This document shows positions 13,413-19,380 of a DNA stretch of 20,833 nucleotides, one piece after another. Position 1 is the first letter of the stretch. The number at the start of each line of letters is the position of its first letter. This DNA comes from Oscillibacter sp. GTDB taxonomy: Bacteria > Bacillota > Clostridia > Oscillospirales > Oscillospiraceae. Made by a program: the position numbers and the translations under genes. The DNA lies in assembly GCA_003487665.1 (NCBI GenBank), contig DNFA01000087.1:2012-22844 (forward strand). The letters run 5' to 3'. The notes beneath the pieces are model-generated. The model did no database searches and was not told where the DNA came from. It saw only the letters and a list, made by a program, of their open reading frames with translations.

Positions 13413-14423
13413 TTACTTGTGATCGACGCTGTACATGTGCTCGATCAGGCACAGCACCTTGTCGGAGTAGCCCATCTCGTTATCGTACCAGCTGACCACC
13501 TTCACAAAGGTGTCGGTCAGGGCGATGCCGGCCTTGGCATCAAAGATGGAGGTGTGGGTGTCGCCCAGGAAATCGGAGGAGACAACGTCCTCGTCGGTGT
13601 AGGCCAGAATGCCCTTCAGCTCATTCTCGCTGGCCTTCTTCATGGCGGCGCAGATGTCCGCATAGGAGGCGGGCTTGCTGAGGTTCACGGTCAGATCCAC
13701 CACGGACACATCCAGCGTGGGAACGCGCATGGACATACCGGTCAGCTTGCCGTTCAGGGACGGAATGACCTTGCCCACAGCCTTGGCAGCGCCGGTGGAG
13801 CTGGGGATGATGTTGCCGGAGGCCGCGCGGCCGCCGCGCCAATCCTTCAGGGACACGCCGTCCACGGTCTTCTGGGTGGCGGTGGTGGAGTGTACGGTGG
13901 TCATCAGGCCGTCGGTGATGCCGAAGTTATCGTGCAGCACCTTGGCGATGGGAGCCAGGCAGTTGGTGGTGCAGCTGGCGTTGGACACGAACTGCATGTC
14001 GCTGGTGTAGGTGTTCTCGTTGACGCCGCAGACGAACATGGGGGTGTCGTCCTTGGAGGGCGCGGACATGATCACGTGCTTGGCGCCGGCGGCGATATGA
14101 CCGGCGGCCTTCTCCTTGGTCAGGAACAGACCGGTGGACTCGATGACGTACTCAGCGCCCACCTTGGCCCAGGGCAGGTTGGCGGGGTCGCGCTCGGCGA
14201 ACACGGGGATGGACTTGCCATTGACCACGATGTTGCTGCCCTCGGCGGAGACGGTGCCCTTGAACTTGCCGTGCATGGTATCGAACTTCAGCATATACGC
14301 CAGATAATCGGCGGGGCAGAGATCATTGATGCCCACGATCTCGATGTTGGGGTGATCCATGCAGCAGCGCATGACCATACGACCGATACGGCCAAACCCG
14401 TTGATACCGACTTTAATACTCAT
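13413..14423 (-). CDS. gap: Glyceraldehyde-3-phosphate dehydrogenase, type I
   Basis: Oxidises and phosphorylates glyceraldehyde 3-phosphate to 1,3-bisphosphoglycerate with NAD in glycolysis; cytosolic tetramer. The 336-residue length is standard. Visible: NAD-binding GINGFGRIGR (6-15), D34 in GIND (favours NAD over NADP), catalytic C151 in SNASCTTNC, H178 in TTVHST, STGAAKAVGKV near 209-219, and the C-terminal WYDNEMGYSDKV. An AGAGGAAG site (14431-14438) precedes the start. It has its own strong promoter, and no other glycolytic gene is in the window. Codon choice looks strongly biased to C/G-ending codons, as expected of a highly expressed gene. Confidence 0.98.
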   Translation of the reverse strand: MSIKVGINGFGRIGRMVMRCCMDHPNIEIVGINDLCPADYLAYMLKFDTMHGKFKGTVSAEGSNIVVNGKSIPVFAERDPANLPWAKVGAEYVIESTGLFLTKEKAAGHIAAGAKHVIMSAPSKDDTPMFVCGVNENTYTSDMQFVSNASCTTNCLAPIAKVLHDNFGITDGLMTTVHSTTATQKTVDGVSLKDWRGGRAASGNIIPSSTGAAKAVGKVIPSLNGKLTGMSMRVPTLDVSVVDLTVNLSKPASYADICAAMKKASENELKGILAYTDEDVVSSDFLGDTHTSIFDAKAGIALTDTFVKVVSWYDNEMGYSDKVLCLIEHMYSVDHK

Positions 14424-14473
14424 AAAACATCTTCCTCTCTGATGGAATATCCTAAATGTATGGTATGTTTAGA

Positions 14474-14502
14474 ATTATATGCACTTCCACAGCAAAATGC
14501 AA
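14474..14502 (-). promoter_or_regulatory. Promoter of gap
   Basis: Minus strand: -35 TTGCAT (14497-14502), 17-nt spacer, consensus -10 TATAAT (14474-14479). About 45 nt of leader follows. Confidence 0.82.
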
Positions 14503-14549
14503 GCCTTTTTTCAAAACTTTTTAATTTTCACGGAAATTTGACAAATTGC

Positions 14550-14578
14550 TTGTATTTTTACGTTTCGTCTGGTATGAT
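14550..14578 (+). promoter_or_regulatory. Promoter of the kinase-like gene
   Basis: -35 TTGTAT (14550-14555), 17-nt spacer, -10 TATGAT (14573-14578). A consensus TTGACA at 14538-14543 is too far from this -10 (29 nt). Confidence 0.6.
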
Positions 14579-14655
14579 GTGGCTACACAGGGGACAGTTG
14601 GCACGGTTGGCGGCGGCGAAAGGCTGGCATGCTGACCGTGGAAGGAGGCGACGGC

Positions 14656-15477
14656 ATGGAGGAACTGACCCAGCGGGAGAAGCTGCTGTTTGAGAGACTG
14701 CCTCTGGCCGCCATGCAGCTGCGCACGGCCTTGGGCGGCATTTACTTCGGTGCCCGGAGGCTGGCCACGCCGGAAGAGCGGGAAAACGACCCGGAGCTGG
14801 ACAGGAACGCTGCGGTGCTCTACCGCAGCTATTATCAGCTTTTGCGGCTGGCCAAGGATCTGGAGTCCGTGGAGCTGCTGGGGCGCGAGGAGCCGCTGCC
14901 ACGGGAAAATCTGGATCTGCTGGTATGGCTGGATGAGATCATCCGGGAATGCCAGGTACCCTTCGAGCTGAAGGGCGTAACGCTGGAGCTGCTGTGCAGC
15001 GAGCGCTACGTCATCACCGCGGTGAACAAGCGCTGGCTGGAGCAGGCCGTATGGCACCTGCTGTCCAATGCGCTGGCCGCCTGCGGCAAGGGTGGCCGGG
15101 TAACGGTGACGCTGCTGGCGCAGCGCGCCCATGTGCTCATCAAGGTGACGGACAACGGCCGGGGCATACCGCCGGAGCAGCAGGACATGCTGCGGACATG
15201 GCATCTGCGCCCCGTGACGCCGGAGTATCTCACCGGCGGTCTGGGCATCGGCCTGCCGGTGGTGCATCAGGTGATGAAGCTCCACGGCGGCCAGATGCTG
15301 CTGGACAGCAAGGAGGGCGCCGGCACCACCGTAACGCTGGCGCTGCCGGCGGAGCGGACATCCGCCGTGCTCCACGAGCCGGCCATCGAGTACCACGGCG
15401 GCTTCCAGCGGGCGCTGGTGGAGCTGGCGGGCGCACTGCCGGCGGAGGCGTATCTCATCAAGCAGCTTGACCAATGA
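14656..15477 (+). CDS. Soluble histidine-kinase-like ATPase with degenerate H-box
   Basis: A 273-residue protein with a dimerisation-like helical region (about 10-75) and a HATPase_c domain (about 105-235). The ATP-site boxes are clear: N-box LLSNALAAC (135-143, N138), G1 DNGRG (166-170) and G2 GGLGIGLPVV (194-203), followed by GAGTTVTLALP. The expected H-box (S-H-E-L-R-T-P-L) reads A-M-Q-L-R-T-A-L (19-26), so the phospho-acceptor histidine is replaced by M20, and there is no histidine anywhere before H134. No membrane helix, PAS or HAMP domain is seen. The start at 14656 follows AAGGAGG (14642-14648) by 7 nt; an ATG at 14629 lacks such a site. A tail of about 35 residues follows the ATPase domain. 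No response regulator lies nearby. It may be a regulator or ATP sensor rather than a true kinase. Confidence 0.8.
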   Translation: MEELTQREKLLFERLPLAAMQLRTALGGIYFGARRLATPEERENDPELDRNAAVLYRSYYQLLRLAKDLESVELLGREEPLPRENLDLLVWLDEIIRECQVPFELKGVTLELLCSERYVITAVNKRWLEQAVWHLLSNALAACGKGGRVTVTLLAQRAHVLIKVTDNGRGIPPEQQDMLRTWHLRPVTPEYLTGGLGIGLPVVHQVMKLHGGQMLLDSKEGAGTTVTLALPAERTSAVLHEPAIEYHGGFQRALVELAGALPAEAYLIKQLDQ

Positions 15478-15483
15478 CATTCC

Positions 15484-15509
15484 GGGCGGAGGGACGACTC
15501 CTTCCGCCC
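15484..15509 (+). terminator. Hairpin after the kinase-like gene
   Basis: GGGCGGA (15484-15490) pairs with TCCGCCC (15503-15509), with partial pairing inside, 6 nt past the stop. No T-run follows, so it is a weak terminator candidate abutting the repeat element. Confidence 0.35.
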
Positions 15510-15510
15510 T

Positions 15511-15880
15511 GTACCATCGATTGACAAGGGCAAGCCTGTTGATTGATGGTACCATCGATCAACAAGGGCAGACACGGTTTTGACGGGCAGAAATGCGCCC
15601 ATACCGCGTCAAGTCCCTTGACAATACGGCAGTATTCTCTGCGGGTCTTTCCTTGCCTGGACACATTTCTGCTCCGGCAAAACTGCCCGCACCTGGCAGC
15701 GATGTATTTTCGAGTGATTTTTGCTTTTTGAGACGCAGGCTTGCTGAGTCGGCATATTCTCGCCGATGCTGCCGAGCGACGTTCCTTTGGAGCGAGGCTG
15801 GCGCAAGCCAAGACGAAAAGAGCAAAAAGCGCCGGAAAGACACGCTGTCAGGCGTGTTTGCCCTTGTTGATCGATGGTAT
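15511..15880. mobile_element. MITE-like non-coding element with 28-bp inverted ends
   Basis: This fills the gap of about 440 nt before mnmA. The left end (15549-15576, GTACCATCGATCAACAAGGG...) and right end (15853-15880) are inverted copies matching at 26 of 28 positions. A third copy of the first 22 bases (20 matching) lies in tandem at 15511-15532, and a partial inverted arm at 15537-15552 pairs with it to give a 16-bp hairpin (three G-U pairs). Inside, a second, imperfect pair of arms (about 15715-15743 and 15802-15831) and a TCGGCA/TGCCGA hairpin would fold the whole into one long branched structure. No credible gene lies inside. It could be a miniature transposable element or a structured RNA; no flanking target duplication was recognised. 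Confidence 0.65.
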
Positions 15881-15919
15881 CCTTTCCACATTTTGCATGT
15901 TTTATTCGGAGCGATCACT

Positions 15920-16987
15920 ATGAGCGAAAAGAAAAAGGTGCTGGTGGCCATGTCCGGCGGCGTGGACAGCTCTGCCGCCGCCGCGCTGCTGGTGCAGCAG
16001 GGCTATCAGTGCGACGGAGCCATGCTGAAGCTGGCGCCCAACGAGGACAGCCGCTGCTGCTCCGCCGACGATGCGGAGGACGCGCGGCAGGCGGCCGCCC
16101 GGCTGGGTATGCGCTTTTATGTGTTCAACGAGACGGCGCGGTTCCGGCGCTGCGTCATGGACAAATTCGTGGCGGAGTACGGCGCAGGCCGCACGCCCAA
16201 TCCCTGCATCGACTGCAACCGGGAGCTGAAATTCGGCGCGCTGCTGGACAGGGCGCTGACGCTGGGCTACGACTATATCGCCACCGGCCACTATGCGCGG
16301 GTGGACTTTGATGCGGCCAGCGGCAAATACCGGCTGCTGCGGGGCGCGGAGCGTCGCAAGGATCAGAGCTATGTGCTCTATCAGCTGACCCAGCGGCAGC
16401 TGGCGCACCTGCTGCTGCCGGTGGGCGACTACGACAAGCCCGCCATCCGGGACAAGGCGCGGCAGGCCGGGCTGGACAACGCCGACAAGGGCGACAGCCA
16501 GGATATCTGCTTCGTGCCGGACGGAGACTATGTGGGCTTCCTGCGGCGGGAGGGTCTGCCGCTGACGCCCGGCGACTTCGTGGACAGGGACGGACGCGTT
16601 CTGGGGCGGCACAAGGGACTTCCCTGCTACACCGCCGGCCAGCGGAAGGGGCTGGGCGTAGCCGCCGGGAAGCATGTGTACGTGCTGTCCAAGAACGGCG
16701 CGGACAACACCATCCTGCTGGGCGACGATGCGGAGCTGTACGCCTCCTCCCTGCTGGCCTCCCATGTGAACTGGATCAGCGGCGAGACGCCCGCCCAGCC
16801 GGTGCGCTGCGCCGCCAAGACCCGGTACAGCCAGACGGAGGCGCCCTGCACCGCCTATCCCCTGCCGGACGGCGGGCTGCGGGTGGTGTTCGACCAGCCC
16901 CAGCGCGCCATCACACCGGGACAGGCCGTGGTGCTGTACGACGGAGACGTGGTGCTGGGCGGCGGCACCATCGAAAAAAGCGAATAA
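15920..16987 (+). CDS. mnmA: tRNA-specific 2-thiouridylase
   Basis: Adds sulfur at C2 of the wobble uridine in tRNA-Lys, -Glu and -Gln, using ATP and sulfur relayed from a cysteine desulfurase; cytosolic. The 355-residue length is normal. Visible: PP-loop SGGVDSS (12-18), NPCIDCNRELKF (94-105) with catalytic C99, ATGHYAR (121-127), KDQSYVLY (137-144), and GDSQDICF (191-198) with persulfide C197, then the C-terminal beta-barrel domain. The start at 15920 has a modest CGGAG (15907-15911) 8 nt upstream and gives the family's usual N-terminus; the in-frame extension through the repeat element is rejected. No sulfur-donor gene is adjacent. No promoter was recognised outside the repeat element, so the element may carry it. 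Confidence 0.96.
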   Translation: MSEKKKVLVAMSGGVDSSAAAALLVQQGYQCDGAMLKLAPNEDSRCCSADDAEDARQAAARLGMRFYVFNETARFRRCVMDKFVAEYGAGRTPNPCIDCNRELKFGALLDRALTLGYDYIATGHYARVDFDAASGKYRLLRGAERRKDQSYVLYQLTQRQLAHLLLPVGDYDKPAIRDKARQAGLDNADKGDSQDICFVPDGDYVGFLRREGLPLTPGDFVDRDGRVLGRHKGLPCYTAGQRKGLGVAAGKHVYVLSKNGADNTILLGDDAELYASSLLASHVNWISGETPAQPVRCAAKTRYSQTEAPCTAYPLPDGGLRVVFDQPQRAITPGQAVVLYDGDVVLGGGTIEKSE

Positions 16988-17033
16988 CAGAGGGAGTTTT
17001 ATTTTTCCTCATCGGCAGCAGCCTCTTTTGAAC

Positions 17034-17055
17034 CACTCGCCCAGCGAGTGCTTTT
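17034..17055 (+). terminator. Terminator of mnmA
   Basis: A 7-bp stem CACTCGC/GCGAGTG (17034-17040 with 17044-17050, loop CCA) is followed by CTTTT, 47 nt past the mnmA stop. Confidence 0.55.
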
Positions 17056-17063
17056 CGGGATAC

Positions 17064-17097
17064 AAAAAGGCATCCCCCGGCATGTACCGGGGGATGC
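17064..17097 (-). terminator. Terminator of the membrane-anchored orphan gene
   Basis: An 11-bp stem (17070-17080 with 17087-17097, loop CATGTA) is followed on the minus strand by CC and five T (A-run 17064-17068). It lies 22 nt past the stop of the minus-strand gene. Confidence 0.8.
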
Positions 17098-17118
17098 GGT
17101 GTGTTATGGGGGACTGTC

Positions 17119-17568
17119 TCACTCAGTGACGGTGAGGGTGGGGTGCATGAGGGGGTCAAAGGTGGCGAGGACGCGGTCTCCCTCCACGATATATTCGCTC
17201 CACAGGCGGATCTCGGCGCAGCGCTGCACCCGGTAAAGGGTGATGCTGTGGATAGGCGTGGGTTCGGAGTAGGCTTGGTCGCGGCAGTAGACATCGGTAC
17301 TCTCGTCGCCGCGGAAGACGACGCAGAGGTCGTCACACTGGAGCACACCGGGTATGTCGCAGCTGCCGGTGTAAACGTTCTTGCGCAGCTGGCCATGGAA
17401 GGAAACGGGAACGGTCTCGATGGCAGAATCGAGCGGGCTGGCATGGTACAGGCCGGTGCCGTCGAAGTCGATGGCCACGCCCCTGTCCCGGCAGGCGAAA
17501 ATAAGTACGGCGGTGAACAGCAGCAGGATGGGAAGCCAGACCTTGCGGGATGTCCATATCTGTCGCAT
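17119..17568 (-). CDS. Membrane-anchored extracytoplasmic protein of unknown function
   Basis: A 149-residue protein. Residues 1-9 are polar and basic, 10-25 form one hydrophobic segment (WLPILLLFTAVLIFA), and C26 follows directly, resembling a lipobox (I-F-A-C, with an unusual F at -2), so it may be a lipoprotein or a plain N-anchored protein. The rest (27-149) is an acidic, soluble-looking, beta-rich domain with five further cysteines (C70, C78, C82, C95, C117). Similar short anchored proteins are common in Clostridia, but no family was recognised. The start at 17568 follows an AAAGGAGG site (17576-17583) by 7 nt; a longer in-frame start would cover that site. It has its own promoter and terminator, so it is monocistronic. 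Confidence 0.72.
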   Translation of the reverse strand: MRQIWTSRKVWLPILLLFTAVLIFACRDRGVAIDFDGTGLYHASPLDSAIETVPVSFHGQLRKNVYTGSCDIPGVLQCDDLCVVFRGDESTDVYCRDQAYSEPTPIHSITLYRVQRCAEIRLWSEYIVEGDRVLATFDPLMHPTLTVTE

Positions 17569-17603
17569 GGGGAGCCCTCCTTTACAGTGTTGTACCTGCT
17601 GCA

Positions 17604-17632
17604 AGTATACCATCAGGCGGGGAGAAAATCAA
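17604..17632 (-). promoter_or_regulatory. Promoter of the membrane-anchored orphan gene
   Basis: Minus strand: -35 TTGATT (17627-17632), 17-nt spacer, -10 TATACT (17604-17609). It directly abuts the terminator of the upstream gene. Confidence 0.7.
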
Positions 17633-17633
17633 C

Positions 17634-17664
17634 AAAAAAACGCGGCACGATGTGCCGCGTTTTT
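17634..17664 (-). terminator. Terminator of the racemase-membrane protein operon
   Basis: An 8-bp GC stem (17641-17648 with 17652-17659, loop GAT) is followed on the minus strand by seven T (A-run 17634-17640), just past the stop at 17671. The opposite side also has five T. Confidence 0.88.
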
Positions 17665-17670
17665 ATTCGC

Positions 17671-18081
17671 TTAAAAGTGCGTTTCCACGAACTTATTGAA
17701 CTTTTTCACGTCCATCTCGTCCTTGTAGGTGTTCTTGAAGCGCTTCACCGTCTCGCTGTTGTACTGCACCAGCGCGCGATACTTCAGCATACCGGCCACC
17801 AGACCCACGCCGCCGCAGATATAGCCCCACGGCTCGGACTTGGTGCAGGTGTACGCCAGCACCGCCAGCAGCAGCAGCGAGATCACCACTCCGGCGATCT
17901 GCTTTTTGGGGTGGATGCGATCCACGGCCTCCTGCGTCACCACGCCCTCCTGCACCATGGCCTTGGCGAACTGCTTCTGGACACCGAACAGGCTGGCCGC
18001 CTGCAGCATCATGGGTGCCACCACGAAGAACGCAAAAAACGTATCGACTACGCCGATGATCAAAATACCGAAATCTCCCAT
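17671..18081 (-). CDS. Small membrane protein of unknown function
   Basis: A 136-residue protein with three likely membrane helices (about 5-27, 61-78 and 84-100), a soluble amphipathic loop between the first two (about 30-60) and a charged, lysine-rich C-terminal tail (about 110-136, with NTYKDEMDVKKFNKF). No family was recognised. The start at 18081 follows GGGAG (about 18085-18089), which overlaps the stop of the upstream racemase gene; the gap is 8 nt, so translation is probably coupled. Both genes end at one terminator, so they form an operon. A helper for transport or a membrane partner of the racemase pathway is possible, but nothing in the sequence shows it. Confidence 0.8.
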   Translation of the reverse strand: MGDFGILIIGVVDTFFAFFVVAPMMLQAASLFGVQKQFAKAMVQEGVVTQEAVDRIHPKKQIAGVVISLLLLAVLAYTCTKSEPWGYICGGVGLVAGMLKYRALVQYNSETVKRFKNTYKDEMDVKKFNKFVETHF

Positions 18082-18089
18082 TTTCTCCC

Positions 18090-19199
18090 TTACTCCTCCT
18101 GTGCAGACTGGTTTTTGAATATAATGCGCATATCGCTTCGCGCCGTGGCGTACAGCATGTGGCTGTAGCACAGCGAGAATTCCACAATGTCGCCCACCTG
18201 CAAGCGCCGGGGGCAGTCCTCCACATCCACGATGCAGTGGTCGGAGGAGCCGCCGATGACCGTCAGCCCCGGCTCCCGGGGGATCAGGCTCTCCAGCTCG
18301 CCCACGTCGGCGCGTCCCAGCGCTAGGATCGCCCGGCGGCGGATGCCCCGATCCTCGTAGACGGGCTTGCGGCCAAAGGCGTCGATGGCGAATTCCCCGA
18401 TGGGATAGGTGGGCTTGTCCTTGACCTCCACCACCTCGGCGCGCAGCGTCAGCGCGTCCATGCGCAGATAGTCCATGTCGCGGATGCCCCAGTCCACCTG
18501 CAAGTCCTTGCCCAGCAGGATGGCCTCCCCGATGCGTAGGTGGTTCACCCCGGCGGGCATGGTGCCCCAGTGCACCAGCGTGAAGGAGCTGGTGGCACCG
18601 CCGGAGACGATCTCCAGCTTCCGCCCGATGCGCTGCTCCACCTGCCGCGCCAGCCCCACAAGCTCGTTCATCTTCTCCGGCGTGGGCTTGGTGGAGCCAT
18701 AGCAGGTCAGATTGACGCCGATACCCGCCAGCTGCACATGGGGCAGGTCGCGCTCCACGCGCTCGCACACGTCCACAAGCTCCTTTTTATCCCAGAAGCC
18801 CTCCCGCAGGTCGCCCAGATCGGTCATGACGATAACGCGGTGGGTCTTGTTCTGCCGGAGGCACTCCTCCTCCAGCGCCAGCAGCGTAGGCCACTCGCTT
18901 TGCAGAGACGTCTCGCACAGTGCCACCACGTCGGGCAGTTCCGTCAGTCCGGGGATGCGGATCAGCAGCCACGGTCCCGGCACACCGGCGGCGCGGCACT
19001 TGGCCACCTGCTCCAGCCGGCTGGTGCCCAGTTCCTCCGCTCCGGCAGCGCGCAGCACACGCGCCGCCTCCGGCAAGCCGTCCACGCCCTTTACCACGCC
19101 GCACACGCGGATACCCATTCCGCGGCAGCGGGAGATCACGGCGTCCGCATTGCTCCGCAGAAGTGCCAGATCAAATTCCAATTGGGGATACTGCCGCAC
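18090..19199 (-). CDS. Alanine/ornithine racemase-family PLP enzyme (Orr-like)
   Basis: A 369-residue fold-type III pyridoxal-phosphate enzyme of the alanine-racemase N-terminal-domain group. It opens YPQLEFDLALLRSNADAV, and the Schiff-base lysine is K37 in GVVKGVDG. It continues with the TIM-barrel signature ELGTSRLEQV, IVMTDLGDLREGF, GIGVNLTCYGSTKPT and SGGATSSFTLVHWG, which match the ornithine racemase (Orr) group of amino-acid-fermenting clostridia rather than classical Alr. The C-terminal beta domain (about 245-360) carries GGSSDHCIVDVED. The likely reaction is racemisation of a basic or neutral amino acid such as ornithine, but substrate specificity is inferred. It uses a GTG start (19199) set by AGGAGGT (19206-19212), 6 nt away. 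It is the first gene of a two-gene operon. No ornithine aminomutase genes are seen here. Confidence 0.88.
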   Translation of the reverse strand: MRQYPQLEFDLALLRSNADAVISRCRGMGIRVCGVVKGVDGLPEAARVLRAAGAEELGTSRLEQVAKCRAAGVPGPWLLIRIPGLTELPDVVALCETSLQSEWPTLLALEEECLRQNKTHRVIVMTDLGDLREGFWDKKELVDVCERVERDLPHVQLAGIGVNLTCYGSTKPTPEKMNELVGLARQVEQRIGRKLEIVSGGATSSFTLVHWGTMPAGVNHLRIGEAILLGKDLQVDWGIRDMDYLRMDALTLRAEVVEVKDKPTYPIGEFAIDAFGRKPVYEDRGIRRRAILALGRADVGELESLIPREPGLTVIGGSSDHCIVDVEDCPRRLQVGDIVEFSLCYSHMLYATARSDMRIIFKNQSAQEE

Positions 19200-19228
19200 A
19201 GCGACACCTCCTGTTTATGTTCCATACG

Positions 19229-19270
19229 AATTAAATTTAATTTCAATAGAAATACAATAGCAATATTGTA
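19229..19270. repeat. Cluster of three AT-rich inverted repeats over the racemase promoter and leader
   Basis: A 14-bp perfect palindrome AATTAAATTTAATT (19229-19242), ATTTC-AATA-GAAAT (19240-19253), and TACAATA-GCAA-TATTGTA (19253-19270) follow each other almost without gaps. The last one covers the -10. This is a plausible operator array in the otherwise GC-rich window. Confidence 0.55.
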
Positions 19271-19293
19271 TCACAAGTCCGGCAGTTTGTCAC
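19265..19293 (-). promoter_or_regulatory. Promoter of the racemase operon
   Basis: Minus strand: -35 GTGACA (19288-19293, one change from TTGACA), 17-nt spacer, -10 TACAAT (19265-19270). Confidence 0.75.
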
Positions 19294-19332
19294 ATCTTTT
19301 CGCAAAATTTCCCCTGCTTGTTTGCCCCGGGC

Positions 19333-19366
19333 AAAAAAAGAAAGCCCCGCAGGGCTTTCTTTTTTT
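19333..19366. terminator. Terminator of the NhaC gene
   Basis: A stem GAAAGCCC/GGGCTTTC (19340-19347 with 19352-19359) extends into seven A (19333-19339) and eight T (19360-19367), 14 nt past the minus-strand stop. Symmetric, so it can act both ways, and it insulates the racemase operon from nhaC. Confidence 0.9.
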
Positions 19367-19380
19367 GATGTACGGATGTC

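Noticed and set aside
14538..14578. Promoter using the TTGACA at 14538-14543
   Set aside because: The nearest good -10 (14573-14578) is 29 nt away, too far; TTGTAT at 14550-14555 gives a 17-nt spacer.
13419..14693. Long plus-strand frame antisense to gap
   Set aside because: Gly/His/Val-rich antisense shadow that crosses the gap promoter; gap itself has all catalytic residues.
15593..15919. In-frame N-terminal extension of mnmA through the repeat element
   Set aside because: MnmA proteins begin near the PP-loop as in the 15920 start; the extension translates inverted-repeat sequence and adds 109 residues of no family likeness.
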